This document shows, one piece after another, positions 36,845 to 47,262 of a DNA stretch of 64,000 nt. Below the pieces are notes generated by a model. That model had not been told where the DNA came from and did no database searches. It worked only from the letters and a program-made list of their open reading frames with translations. The DNA is taken from the NCBI RefSeq assembly GCF_029846235.1, contig NZ_JARVWP010000006.1:434001-498000 (forward strand), given 5' to 3'. The stretch is from Bradyrhizobium sp. CER78. Its GTDB lineage: Bacteria > Pseudomonadota > Alphaproteobacteria > Rhizobiales > Xanthobacteraceae. Each line of letters opens with the position of its first letter. Within the stretch, counting starts at the first letter, position 1. The translations under genes and the position numbers were made by a program.

Positions 36845-37965
36845 CGCAGCGTCTGATAGAGCCGGTAGAGCAGGCGCGCGCGCGGCTCGATCGAGGAGAT
36901 GTAGAGCTGCTCGTAATGGGTGTGCGCGCCCTTGCCGTCGACGCCGAGGCCGTCGAGCGTTGCAGTATGCGGTGCGGTAAAGTTGCCGTCGGAGCCGCCG
37001 CCGGTGAACACATCGAGCAGCTCGAAGCCGAGTTCGGTGGCAAGCTCCCTGGCGTGTTCGTAGAGCGCGGCGCCGGCATTGCTCTTCTCATAGGGCGGGC
37101 GGTTCAATTCTCCGGTCACCTTCACACTGACGCCCTCGGTGCGCGAGGTGATGCCGAGGATCTTCGGCACCAGCTCGTCGGCGTCGGCCATGGACGGCAC
37201 GCGCATGTCGACTTCCGCATAGGCCTCTTCGGCGATCACGTTCGGCTTGGTGCCGCCGCGGACCACGCCGACATTGACGGTGACGCCGCGCTTGAGATCG
37301 TTCATCGCCTCCAGCGTCTGGATCACGTTGCCGAGTTCCCGGATCGCGCTGCGGCCGTCTTCGGGGCGGGTGCCGGCATGCGCGGGCGCGCCCTTGATGT
37401 GCACGTCGAACCGCCCCACGCCCTTGCGCCCGGTGACGATCTTGCCGCCGTCGCGCGCCGGCTCGGTCACCAGCACGTATTTGGCCTTGCGTCCCTCGGC
37501 CTCGATCAGCGCGCGCGAGGTCGGGCTGCCGATTTCCTCGTCCGAGACGTAGAGCTGAGTGATGCCGAGCGGCGGGCGCGCGTCATCGGCGCAGATCTGC
37601 CGGAACGCGTGATAGGCGAGATAGGCGCCGCCCTTCATGTCGTAGATGCCCGGACCGAACGCGCTGTCGCCTTCGATCTTGAATGGTAACCGTTCGATGA
37701 ATCCCATCGGATGAACTGTGTCGAGATGGCTCAGCACCAGGATGCCCGGCGCGTCCTGCCCCCAGGACGAGCGCGTGACCAAATGATCGCCGCAGCCGTC
37801 GCGCCCCGCAACGCGGTCGACGGTGGCCGGCAGGTCGCGATATTCAGCCGCGACGAGATCAGCCAGTTTGTTGACCTGGTCCGGCCGCTCGGTCGGAGAT
37901 TCGATCTCGACCCAGCGGCGAATGCCGTCGAGGATCGCAGCGGTTTCGAACGGGTTGCTGGACAT
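36841..37965 (-). CDS. M20-family metallopeptidase (glutamate carboxypeptidase-like)
   Basis: Zinc exopeptidase of 374 residues from the ATG at 37965; an ATG at 37998 is in frame. Metal and catalytic residues: SHLDTVHP, IYDMKGG (bridging Asp), SDEEIGS (catalytic Glu pair), VTEPAR, and HTHYEQ near the C-terminus. The dimerisation domain contains APAHAGTRPEDGRSAI. Resembles carboxypeptidase G2-type enzymes; natural substrate not known. Sits between the XRE regulator and trmB. Confidence 0.9.
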   Translation of the reverse strand: MSSNPFETAAILDGIRRWVEIESPTERPDQVNKLADLVAAEYRDLPATVDRVAGRDGCGDHLVTRSSWGQDAPGILVLSHLDTVHPMGFIERLPFKIEGDSAFGPGIYDMKGGAYLAYHAFRQICADDARPPLGITQLYVSDEEIGSPTSRALIEAEGRKAKYVLVTEPARDGGKIVTGRKGVGRFDVHIKGAPAHAGTRPEDGRSAIRELGNVIQTLEAMNDLKRGVTVNVGVVRGGTKPNVIAEEAYAEVDMRVPSMADADELVPKILGITSRTEGVSVKVTGELNRPPYEKSNAGAALYEHARELATELGFELLDVFTGGGSDGNFTAPHTATLDGLGVDGKGAHTHYEQLYISSIEPRARLLYRLYQTLR

Positions 37966-38071
37966 GCTGTTGTCGTCGCTCAGGAATCGCGTTGTCATTC
38001 AGCGCACGCCTTAACGTACGCCGGAATGACATATTCCAGATTTGACGATCCCTCAAACGGATAAGGCTGGA

Positions 38072-38488
38072 TCAGGCCTGTTCGGCCGCCTCACGCGCCG
38101 CGATCTGCTCGACCAGTTCGACGATGCTGCGGCGGAGCTTGGCATCCGCTATCCGCGTGAACGCGCGGGTCAGGGCCAGGCCTTCGGCGGTTGCCAGAAA
38201 ATCGGACACATAGGCGGGCGAGGAGCCCTCGCTGAAGCCGTCAGCGGTCTTGACGCCGCTCGGGCCGCCGTCGAACAGGAACGAGACCGGCACCTGCAGG
38301 ATCTCGGAGATCTGCTGCAGCCGGCTCGCGCCGACACGGTTGGTGCCCTTCTCGTATTTCTGCACCTGCTGGAACGTCAGGCCTAACGCCTCGCCCAGTT
38401 TTTCCTGGCTCATGCCAAGCATGATGCGTCGCATTCGGACGCGGCTGCCGACATATTTGTCAACAGGATTGGGCGCTTTGGTGGACAT
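38072..38488 (-). CDS. XRE-family helix-turn-helix regulator
   Basis: 138 residues. The ATG at 38488 is preceded by AGGAG at good spacing, whereas the in-frame TTG at 38494 is too close to it. A Cro/CI-type helix-turn-helix occupies residues 11-70 (VGSRVRMRRIMLGMSQEKLG, LTFQQVQKYEKGTNRVG, RLQQISEILQVPVSFLF). The rest is a rhizobial-type tail (YVSDFLATAEGLALTRAFTR, RRSIVELVEQIA). This conserved regulator commonly sits next to lnt in Rhizobiales. Targets unknown. Confidence 0.92.
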   Translation of the reverse strand: MSTKAPNPVDKYVGSRVRMRRIMLGMSQEKLGEALGLTFQQVQKYEKGTNRVGASRLQQISEILQVPVSFLFDGGPSGVKTADGFSEGSSPAYVSDFLATAEGLALTRAFTRIADAKLRRSIVELVEQIAAREAAEQA

Positions 38489-38675
38489 CTCCAACTCTCC
38501 TAAGGGATTGCGCGCCCGGGGGGTGAGGCAAGTTGGACGTGGAGTATGCCTCAGGCGCCGGTGCCGTCAAATCCTGCAAGGAGGATCGGGACGAAATGCG
38601 GACAATTTGCGCAAAGGGGCTGACTTGGCTTGTGATTTCGCGTGGACCCGTACAATGCGAAGTGCACGGTCGATC

Positions 38676-38681
38676 TGTCAA
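38676..38681 (-). promoter_or_regulatory. Possible -35 element for the XRE regulator
   Basis: TTGACA on the minus strand, about 190 bp before the XRE ATG, with TTGTAC about 20 bp downstream as a poor -10. The 38489-38750 gap has no gene. Confidence 0.25.
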
Positions 38682-38750
38682 CTGGTGGAATCGCGCTGAG
38701 GTAAATTTCGACGTTTTTTCGGGTTCGGCGACAACCGGCGATATGCAGGA

Positions 38751-40364
38751 TCAGGCTTTTCGCCTGACAAAACGTCTCCGCAATACGATTGCGAGGGCAA
38801 CCAACACAATCACAGCCGCGGGGATGTTCCCGGCGCGCGCATAGATCGTCGGCGCGATCGCCGCCGGCAGTCCGGCATCGAGCACGCCTTCGGCGCCGAG
38901 CCCGAGTTGCGCGACGATTCGCCCGAGCGGGTCGATGACGGCCGAGATGCCCGTATTCGCGGCGCGCACCAGCGGCAGGCCTTCCTCGATCGAGCGCAGC
39001 CGGGCCTGCTGCAAATGCTGATAGGGGCCGGTCGAGATTCCGAACCAGCCGTCATTGGTGACGTTGACGATCCAGCCGGGACGATCGTCGCGGCTCACGA
39101 CATTGCCGGGAAAGATCGCCTCGTAGCAGATCAAGGGCAGCGCGCGCGGCGCATTCGGAATGTCGAGCGTGCGGCGGATCGTGCCGGGAATGTAGCCGCC
39201 CTGCACCTTGGTGAGCTGCACCAGGCCGAGCTTCTCCATCCAGTCCTGGAACGGCAGATATTCTCCGAATGGCACAAGGTGCAGCTTGTCGTAGACCGCG
39301 AGCACGCTGCCGTCATGATCGATGACGTAGATGGAATTATAGGCGCGTGTGACGCGGACGTTCGGCGGCAGATCGGGCGCGCGCACCGAGCCTGTGATCA
39401 GCACGGTTCCCTTCGGCAAGAGGTCGGCGATCTCTGCCATCGCGTCGGCTTCCTTGGTCAGGAAGAACGGAAACGCGGATTCCGGCCAGATCAGGATGGT
39501 GGCATCGCTCACGCCGGTCGAATGCGGCCCGGAGGCGCGATCCGACAATGTGAGATATTTCTGCATCACCGCCGCCTTGGCGGAGTAGTTGAACTTGGCA
39601 TCCTGCTGCAGATCGGGCTGCATGATGCGCAGCTTGACCCCGTTGACCATGCTGGTCGGCTGCTGCGATAGGCGGACCGCGCCGAACGCCAGCATGGCGG
39701 CGAGAACCAGCACCGCCGCCACCGGCGCGCGCCACGGCTTGCGGCCGCGCGAGGCGCCGTCGATCAGCACCGCCGGGCTTGCGAAGATCGCGACGGCCAG
39801 GAACGTCATGCCCCACAGCCCGATCAGCGATGCGGTTTGTGCCAGCGCCAGCGGCTCGGTCAGCGCGTAGCCGAACGCATTCCACGGAAAGCCGCTCAGC
39901 AGATGGCCGCGCAGCCATTCCGAAATCGTCAGGCTGACCGCCAGCGCCAGCACGCGCGAGGCGTCGCGCGGCCATATCAGCCTTGCCAGCGCGAAGCCGA
40001 ACGCGGTGAACAGCGCGAGATAGGCGGGCAGGCCGAGCACTGCAAACGGTGTCAGCCAGGCGAAGGTGTCTGCATCGACGAAGAAGGCGTAGCCGATCCA
40101 GTACAGTCCCGGCACGAAATAGCCGAGGCCGAACCAGAAGCCGGACAGCGCTGCGGCGGGTACGCCGCGCCAGCGCCCGGCAGCGGCGCCGTCGATCAGC
40201 CACACCGCGATCGAAAAGGTCAGGAACAGCACCGGCCAAGCATTGAACGGCGCCATCGCCAGCGAAGACAGTGCGCCGGCTGCGAGCGCGAGCACCGCGC
40301 GCTTCCATCCCCAGGTCAAAATGATCGCAAGCCCGACCGAGCGGAGTTTGTCTGACAGCCTCAC
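38751..40364 (-). CDS. lnt: Apolipoprotein N-acyltransferase
   Basis: Inner-membrane enzyme that N-acylates the lipoprotein Cys, the last step of lipoprotein maturation. 537 residues; several N-terminal membrane helices (to about residue 215) precede a nitrilase-like periplasmic domain. The triad is Glu in WPESAFPFFL, Lys in YDKLHLVPFGEYLPF and Cys in PLICYEAIFPG. A final helix (IPAAVIVLVALAIVL) ends it. GTG start at 40364 overlapping the CBS-protein TGA (GTGA). Confidence 0.96.
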   Translation of the reverse strand: MRLSDKLRSVGLAIILTWGWKRAVLALAAGALSSLAMAPFNAWPVLFLTFSIAVWLIDGAAAGRWRGVPAAALSGFWFGLGYFVPGLYWIGYAFFVDADTFAWLTPFAVLGLPAYLALFTAFGFALARLIWPRDASRVLALAVSLTISEWLRGHLLSGFPWNAFGYALTEPLALAQTASLIGLWGMTFLAVAIFASPAVLIDGASRGRKPWRAPVAAVLVLAAMLAFGAVRLSQQPTSMVNGVKLRIMQPDLQQDAKFNYSAKAAVMQKYLTLSDRASGPHSTGVSDATILIWPESAFPFFLTKEADAMAEIADLLPKGTVLITGSVRAPDLPPNVRVTRAYNSIYVIDHDGSVLAVYDKLHLVPFGEYLPFQDWMEKLGLVQLTKVQGGYIPGTIRRTLDIPNAPRALPLICYEAIFPGNVVSRDDRPGWIVNVTNDGWFGISTGPYQHLQQARLRSIEEGLPLVRAANTGISAVIDPLGRIVAQLGLGAEGVLDAGLPAAIAPTIYARAGNIPAAVIVLVALAIVLRRRFVRRKA

Positions 40365-41470
40365 TGCGGACCGGCTCCCTCGCCAGGCGGCATGTTGTCA
40401 TTCGCCTGCGGGTTTCCGGAGTCCGGTGCCTGCTCGCGGCGCCGCTCGCGTTCCTTGCGCGGCGCCGGTCGTTCCTTGCGCGTCGTGACCCGCACGCGCT
40501 TGACCCGCCGCGGATCGGCGTCGAGCACCTCGACCTCGTAATTGCCGGGACCAGAAATCACCTCGCCGCGCACCGGCAAGCGGCCAACGAACGAGACCAG
40601 ATAGCCGCCCAGCGTCTCGACCTCCTCGCCCGCCTCGCCGGTCACGAAGTCTTCGCCGATCACCGAACGGACATCGTCGAGGCTGGCGCGCGCGTCGGCG
40701 ATAAAGGAATTGTCCGGCTGGCGGACGATGGACGGCGGCTCGTCGGAATCGTGCTCGTCGTCGATCTCGCCGACGATCTGCTCGACAATGTCCTCGATCG
40801 ACACCAGCCCGTCGGTGCCGCCATATTCGTCGACCACCAGCGCGAGATGGATGCGCGAGGCCTGCATCTGCGCCAGCAGGTCGATCGCGCGCATCGACGG
40901 CGGGATGTAGAGCAGCTTGCGGATGATATGGGCCTCGGCCAGCGGCAGCGCGAGATCGACGCTGCGTAGATCGAGCCCGGCGGGGAACGGCTTCTTGCGC
41001 TTGGTCTTGGTCGCATCGGTGACGCGCGCCTTCGCGGTCATGAAGGCGAGCAGGTCGCGGATGTGCACCATGCCCTCGGGATCGTCGAGGGTTTCGTTGT
41101 AGACGACGAGCCGCGAATGCGCCGCGCTCTCGAACAGGCTCATCAGTTCGCCGAGCGGGATGTCTCGCTTGACCGCGACGATGTCGGCGCGGTGCACCAT
41201 GACGTCGGCGATCCGCCGCTCGTTCAGCGACAGGATGTTGCGCAGCATGGTGCGTTCGATCGCCGAGAAGCCGACATCGTCGGGCGTCGAGGCATCGAGC
41301 ACCACCTGCAAATCGTCGCGCACCGAGCCGGCCTTCCAGCCGAACAGCGTGCGGATCGCGCGCACCAGCCAGCCCTCGGCGGCCGGACGCTGCACCTCGC
41401 CGTCGTGCACCACCGCGGGCAGGTTGCTCACGTTGCGCGGATTGTCGTGGGTCGGTTCGGAATCCGGCAT
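40361..41470 (-). CDS. CorC/HlyC-like CBS-domain protein
   Basis: 369 residues from the ATG at 41470, right after ybeY. Two CBS units (RIADVMVHRADIVAVKRDIP; LLYIPPSMRAIDLLAQMQAS, LALVVDEYGGTDGLVSIEDI) are followed by a transporter-associated CorC domain (ETLGGYLVSFVGRLPVRGEV). The C-terminus is basic and low-complexity (RKERPAPRKERERRREQ). No membrane domain, as in E. coli CorC/YbeX, which is also encoded between ybeY and lnt. Proposed role: divalent cation efflux or ribosome-linked stress function. Confidence 0.93.
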   Translation of the reverse strand: MPDSEPTHDNPRNVSNLPAVVHDGEVQRPAAEGWLVRAIRTLFGWKAGSVRDDLQVVLDASTPDDVGFSAIERTMLRNILSLNERRIADVMVHRADIVAVKRDIPLGELMSLFESAAHSRLVVYNETLDDPEGMVHIRDLLAFMTAKARVTDATKTKRKKPFPAGLDLRSVDLALPLAEAHIIRKLLYIPPSMRAIDLLAQMQASRIHLALVVDEYGGTDGLVSIEDIVEQIVGEIDDEHDSDEPPSIVRQPDNSFIADARASLDDVRSVIGEDFVTGEAGEEVETLGGYLVSFVGRLPVRGEVISGPGNYEVEVLDADPRRVKRVRVTTRKERPAPRKERERRREQAPDSGNPQANDNMPPGEGAGPQ

Positions 41471-41471
41471 G

Positions 41472-42038
41472 TCAGGCGATCCGATCCGCATAGGGGTCGG
41501 GAATGCCGAGCGAGGACAGGATCTCGCGCTCGAGCGCCTCCATGTCCTCGGCATCGTCGTCGTTCTCGTGGTCGTAACCGATCAGATGCAGGAAGCCATG
41601 CACCGCGAGGTGGCTCAAATGATGGTCGAACGGTTTCTGTTCCTCATCGGCTTCCCGCCGCGTCGTCTCATAGGCGATCGCGATGTCGCCGAGCATGCGC
41701 GGCGCATCGTCGGGTCCGCCGCCTTCCGGCTGCAGCGCCGGAAACGACAGCACGTTGGTCGGCTTGTCGATGCTGCGCCAATTGGCGTTGAGGGTGCGGA
41801 TCCCGGCATCGTCGGTCAGCATCACCGCAAGCTCGGCATCCGCGACATCGGCATCGGCGATCGCGGCGGCAGCCTCGATGGCGCGATGGATCACCGCGTC
41901 GGCGTCGGGCTCGGCCTGCCAGCATTCGGCGGTGACGAGAACCTCGGTAGCAGGAAAAGCGGACACGTTCGTTTCAAAATCTGCGTTATGGCCGGAACCC
42001 GCATCGCGCGGGCTCGCGGCCGAAGCTATTGATCTCAA
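41472..42038 (-). CDS. ybeY: YbeY endoribonuclease
   Basis: Single-strand endoribonuclease for 16S rRNA 3' processing and ribosome quality control. Metal site HLAVHGFLHLIGYDH (H-x3-H-x5-H). Also NWRSIDKPTNVLSFP, which is diagnostic. 188 residues if the TTG at 42038, overlapping the phoH TGA, is used; the true start is uncertain because the first ~30 residues are poorly conserved. Confidence 0.94.
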   Translation of the reverse strand: MRSIASAASPRDAGSGHNADFETNVSAFPATEVLVTAECWQAEPDADAVIHRAIEAAAAIADADVADAELAVMLTDDAGIRTLNANWRSIDKPTNVLSFPALQPEGGGPDDAPRMLGDIAIAYETTRREADEEQKPFDHHLSHLAVHGFLHLIGYDHENDDDAEDMEALEREILSSLGIPDPYADRIA

Positions 42039-43090
42039 GATCTGGCGTTTGCCGGCTTTTGCGGCAATCCCTCATAGGCGGCCACGATGCGCGCCACCAA
42101 TTCATGGCGGATGACGTCCTCGGCCTTGAAATGCACCTGCGCGATGCCTTCGATACCATCGAGCAGCTTCACGGCTTCCGTGAGCCCCGAAGCTTGGCCG
42201 TGCGGCAGGTCGACCTGCGACGGATCGCCGGTGACGATCATCCGGCTGTTCTCGCCGAGACGCGTCAGGAACATCTTCATCTGCATCGTCGTGGTGTTCT
42301 GCGCCTCGTCGAGGATGATGGCGGCATTGGTCAGGGTGCGGCCGCGCATGAAGGCGAGCGGCGCGATCTCGATCTCGTTGCCCTGCAGCGCGCGCTCGAC
42401 GACGCGGGCGTCCATCAGATCGTACAGCGCATCGTAGATCGGGCGCAGATACGGATCGACCTTCTCCTTGAGGTCGCCGGGCAGGAAGCCGAGCCGCTCG
42501 CCGGCCTCGACCGCGGGCCGCGTCAGGATGATGCGATCGACCTCCTTGCGTTCGAACAGTTGCGCCGCGTGCGCAACCGCGAGCCAGGTCTTGCCGGTGC
42601 CGGCCGGGCCGATGCCGAACACCAGCTCATGCCGCTTCAGCGCACGGATGTAGGAATCCTGCGCCGCGGTGCGGGCGCGCACCGGACGCTTGCGCAGATT
42701 GATCGTTTCAAAGGTCGGCTTGGCCGTCTTGTTATCGAACTCGAACAGCGATCCCTGCGCGAGCACTGCGCGGATCGCGCCTTCGACTTCGCCCTGATCG
42801 AGATCGTGGCCGGCGACGGCCTGGGCATAGAGCGTTTCCAGCACACGGCGGGCCGCGTCGCAGCCGTCGCGCGAGCCTGCGATGGTGACGTGGTTGCCGC
42901 GGGAATCGACCACCACGCCGAGCCGCCGCTCGATCAGCGCCAGATTCTGTCCGTAGGGGCCGACCAGCGCGGATGCGGCGCGGTTGTCGTCGAAATCGAT
43001 GACGACCTGAGTTTCAGGTGGCATTTGCATGTCGCGGTCAGGTTTGCGGCTGGGAGCGAGCGAAGACGAATCCGATGCGCTTTTGGGCAA
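42035..43090 (-). CDS. phoH: PhoH family ATPase
   Basis: RecA-like ATPase, RNA-linked, genetically tied to YbeY. 351 residues from a TTG at 43090; ATGs at 43030 and 43024 are alternatives. Contains a KH-like N-terminal part (NLALIERRLGVVVDSRGNHV), Walker A GIGPAGTGKTWLAVA, Walker B AAIILDEAQNTT, and MIVTGDPSQVDLP. Follows miaB by 5 bp in the conserved miaB-phoH-ybeY-corC-lnt operon. Confidence 0.95.
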   Translation of the reverse strand: MPKSASDSSSLAPSRKPDRDMQMPPETQVVIDFDDNRAASALVGPYGQNLALIERRLGVVVDSRGNHVTIAGSRDGCDAARRVLETLYAQAVAGHDLDQGEVEGAIRAVLAQGSLFEFDNKTAKPTFETINLRKRPVRARTAAQDSYIRALKRHELVFGIGPAGTGKTWLAVAHAAQLFERKEVDRIILTRPAVEAGERLGFLPGDLKEKVDPYLRPIYDALYDLMDARVVERALQGNEIEIAPLAFMRGRTLTNAAIILDEAQNTTTMQMKMFLTRLGENSRMIVTGDPSQVDLPHGQASGLTEAVKLLDGIEGIAQVHFKAEDVIRHELVARIVAAYEGLPQKPANARS

Positions 43091-43095
43091 GGATT

Positions 43096-44484
<1,389 letters not shown>

Positions 44485-44585
44485 GGAACCCTGATTGCGA
44501 AAAGGAAACGGCGCCATCCGGGCGCCGGGGCTGAAATATAGCCTAAACCGGCGAAAATCCAGCGGTGCAACCCGGTCCCCACCCC

Positions 44586-44688
44586 GTCATTCCGGGATGG
44601 TCCGTAGGACCAGACCTCAGGTGCGCCCTTGCGCACCGGGGAATCTCGAGATTCCGGGTTCAATGCTGGCGCATTGCCCCGGAATGAC
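44586..44688. repeat. GTCATTCCGGG palindromic repeat, copy 3
   Basis: GTCATTCCGGGATGGTCC ... ATCTCGAGAT ... CCCCGGAATGAC. Differs from 17467-17567 at only a few positions. Lies between the HAD gene stop and miaB. Confidence 0.85.
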
Positions 44689-44700
44689 GGTGGTTAGCGC

Positions 44701-45381
44701 TCACGCAATCGGGGTTTTGGCGCCAACCCGGGCGATCAAATCCGGCAATTGGCGCATATCGGCGAAGGTTACGGCCGCGCCGGCCCGGCGCAGCATGTCC
44801 TCATGTTCCGCCGTGCAATGGCTGCCGCCATAAAAACCGAGCACGGTCATCCCGGCGGCGCACCCGCCGGTGACGCCGGCCACGCTGTCCTCGATCACGA
44901 CGCAGCGTTCCGGCCGTGCACCCATCTCTGTAGCCGCGAACAGAAACAGATCGGGCGCCGGCTTGCCGCGCTGGACCTGGGTGGCGGAGAAGATATGCGG
45001 CGCGAGCTGGTCGTAGAGCCCGGCACAGGTCAGGCCGTGATGGATCTTTTCCGGCGTGCCGCTCGACGCCACGCATTTCGGCAAGTCGAGCGCGGCGATG
45101 GCGTCGCCGACATGCGCGATGGCGCTGAGGTCGTCGGCATAGAAGCTCAGCGTCGCGTGCTTGACCTCGGCCTCGAAGCTATCGGGCAACGCGCGGCCGA
45201 TCTCGCTTTCGACGATCCGCCGGGCCTCGCGGTCGGACACGCCGAGGAAACGCTTCAACACCCCGTCCGGCGTGATCGGAAAGCCGTGCCGCGTCAGCGT
45301 GTCGGCATGCGCGCGACACGAGATCACCTCGCTGTCGACCAGCACGCCGTCGCAATCGAAGATGACGAGATCGAAGTTCAT
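44701..45381 (-). CDS. HAD-superfamily phosphatase
   Basis: 226 residues. Motif I DCDGVLVDSE with the nucleophile Asp, motif II in CVASSGTPEKI, the Lys in QRGKPAPDLF, and motif IV VIEDSVAGVTGG. The beta-phosphoglucomutase/phosphatase-like subgroup YieH-type fits; substrate not predictable. ATG at 45381, 24 bp after fur/mur, so probably cotranscribed with it. Confidence 0.9.
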   Translation of the reverse strand: MNFDLVIFDCDGVLVDSEVISCRAHADTLTRHGFPITPDGVLKRFLGVSDREARRIVESEIGRALPDSFEAEVKHATLSFYADDLSAIAHVGDAIAALDLPKCVASSGTPEKIHHGLTCAGLYDQLAPHIFSATQVQRGKPAPDLFLFAATEMGARPERCVVIEDSVAGVTGGCAAGMTVLGFYGGSHCTAEHEDMLRRAGAAVTFADMRQLPDLIARVGAKTPIA

Positions 45382-45405
45382 GGTCTGGCGATGCGTGACG
45401 CGCGC

Positions 45406-45858
45406 CTACGGCTTGCTGTCGTCGTCGAGCGGCACGCAATAGAGTTCGAGCCGGTGATCGACCAGCTTGTAGCCGAGCTTGCGCGCGATCTCGGCCTGCA
45501 GCTTCTCGATCTCCTCGGAGGTGAACTCGATCACCTTACCGTCGCGCAGATTGATCAGATGGTCGTGATGGCTCTCGGGCATCTGCTCGTAGCGCGCGCG
45601 GCCTTCGCGGAAGTCGTGACGCTCGATGATCCCTGCATCCTCGAACAGCTTGACGGTACGATAGACCGTCGAGATCGAGATCTTGTCGTCGACCGCCACG
45701 CAGCGGCGGTAGAGTTCCTCGACGTCGGGATGGTCCATGGCCTCCGCCAGCACCCGTGCGATCACGCGGCGCTGTTCGGTCATGCGCATGCCGGTCGCGG
45801 CGCAGCGCGCCTCGATGCCGGTATTCTTTTGCGCTGGCGGGATTTTCACCGTGGTCAT
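45406..45858 (-). CDS. fur: Fur/Mur family metal-responsive regulator
   Basis: 150 residues. DNA-binding helix region RMTEQRRVIARVLAEAMDHP with ISISTVYRTVKLFEDAGII; metal ligands in ESHHDHLINLRDGKVIEF and in RARYEQM. No CxxC structural zinc site. In alphaproteobacteria this orthologue often responds to manganese (Mur) instead of iron; the B. japonicum protein binds the irr promoter. irr is encoded at 17.6 kb of this window. Confidence 0.95.
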   Translation of the reverse strand: MTTVKIPPAQKNTGIEARCAATGMRMTEQRRVIARVLAEAMDHPDVEELYRRCVAVDDKISISTVYRTVKLFEDAGIIERHDFREGRARYEQMPESHHDHLINLRDGKVIEFTSEEIEKLQAEIARKLGYKLVDHRLELYCVPLDDDSKP

Positions 45859-45926
45859 GGGGTTCAGGCCGTATTCTTCAAACCTTGGGTGGCAGAGCCG
45901 GGCGCTGTTCTGCCATCGCGCCGATG

Positions 45927-46412
45927 TTACGACAAGTCGCGCCGCATCAGAAGCGCGTTCAAATGTTCCCCGCCGGGCTGCTTGTAATAGCGTTCGCGGC
46001 GGCCGATCACGCCGAATCCGGCCCTTTCATAGAGCCGACGCGCCGGCGCATTGTTCTCTTCGACCTCGAGGAAGATGGTGCGGATGCCGCGGCCGGCAAG
46101 ATGGCCGAGATGGGTCAGCAGCAGGTCGCGCGACAGGCCGCGCCCGCGCTGATCGGAATCGATCGCAATCGACAGGATTTCCGCTTCGTCCGCCGCCATC
46201 CGCGACACCGCAAAACCGATCACCTTGCGTCCCTGCCGCAGCCGATGCACCAGCGTGTTGCGCTCGGTCAGCATCGCTTCGAATTCGCCCTCGCCCCAGC
46301 CGCGATGAAACGACGCGCCGTGCAGTTGGGCGAGCCGCGCCGCATCACGCAGGGATGCGGGCTCGACCGCGGGCGTGCCGCCGCCCCACCATCGCGACAG
46401 CCAGCCGCTCAT
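45927..46412 (-). CDS. rimI: RimI-like ribosomal-protein-alanine N-acetyltransferase
   Basis: GNAT enzyme, 161 residues, with EILSIAIDSDQRGRGLSRDL and FLEVEENNAPARRLYERAGF, the RimI signature EVxxxNxxA..LYxxxGF. Likely acetylates the N-terminus of S18 or other proteins. ATG at 46412 overlaps the tsaB TGA; tsaB-rimI is a common pair. Confidence 0.94.
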   Translation of the reverse strand: MSGWLSRWWGGGTPAVEPASLRDAARLAQLHGASFHRGWGEGEFEAMLTERNTLVHRLRQGRKVIGFAVSRMAADEAEILSIAIDSDQRGRGLSRDLLLTHLGHLAGRGIRTIFLEVEENNAPARRLYERAGFGVIGRRERYYKQPGGEHLNALLMRRDLS

Positions 46413-47104
46413 GTCGATGGCGGCGCGCTGATGACGAGGCGATCCTTCGGCGGCTTCGCATCGGGGGCGCGCAGATAGAACGGACGCGGCGGCGCCGTTT
46501 CGGGATCGACGGCGGCGCCAACCCAGGCGACCCAGGTGATGTCGGGCGCGGGTTGCCGGTCGATCTTCACCGGCGGCGTTGCGTCGGCGGGCCAGCGCTC
46601 GGCGAGGATATTTGCGGCGTTGCCGACCAGATGCAGTGCGCCGTATTGGGCGGCTTCGAGCGCTTCCGCGATCGGCGCCACCTTCGGCTTGAGCATCAAG
46701 CCGCCGTCGCCGCCGACCAGCTGGAAATAGACGTGATCGTGCCGCGCATCGATCGCCGACAAGATCGGATTCTCGCCATTCTCGGCAACCACGGGCGCAG
46801 CGTAAGCGGCGAGCGTCGACAGCCCGACGACCGGCTTCGACGCGGCCAGCGCAATGCCGCGCGCCGCCGAGAGGCCGACGCGCAGGCCGGTGAAACTGCC
46901 GGGGCCGGTGGTGACGGCGATGCGGTCAAGCCCGGCAAAGCCGATGCCGCTCTCTTTCATCACCCGCGCGATCAGCGGCATCAGCGCCTCGGCATGACCG
47001 CGCTGCATCGTCTGCGATTCGATCGCGATGGTGTTGCCGGAGGTGGTGTCGAGCACTGCCGCAGAGCAGGCGTCGAGCGCAGTATCGATCGCGAGAATCA
47101 TCAT
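46409..47104 (-). CDS. tsaB: TsaB, t6A37 synthesis protein
   Basis: ASKHA-fold partner of TsaD and TsaE in tRNA t6A synthesis. 231 residues: ILAIDTALDACSAAVLD at the N-terminus, HAEALMPLIARVM, VTTGPGSFTGLRVGLSAARG (diagnostic), and SAIDARHDHVYFQL. ATG at 47104. tsaE is at the left end of the window; tsaD is not present here. Confidence 0.95.
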   Translation of the reverse strand: MMILAIDTALDACSAAVLDTTSGNTIAIESQTMQRGHAEALMPLIARVMKESGIGFAGLDRIAVTTGPGSFTGLRVGLSAARGIALAASKPVVGLSTLAAYAAPVVAENGENPILSAIDARHDHVYFQLVGGDGGLMLKPKVAPIAEALEAAQYGALHLVGNAANILAERWPADATPPVKIDRQPAPDITWVAWVGAAVDPETAPPRPFYLRAPDAKPPKDRLVISAPPST

Positions 47105-47262
47105 GGGGCAAACGTCAGGGCGAACGGAAGGTCCGAACCATTTCCGATTCGCCGGCTCACTGTTCGTCCCCCCTCTCGGGCGGGCACAGCGCGCAGTGCC
47201 GTGCCCACCATCAACTGTGTCGTATCGAGGTGGGCTGCGCCTGGCGACCCACCCGGCGCAAA

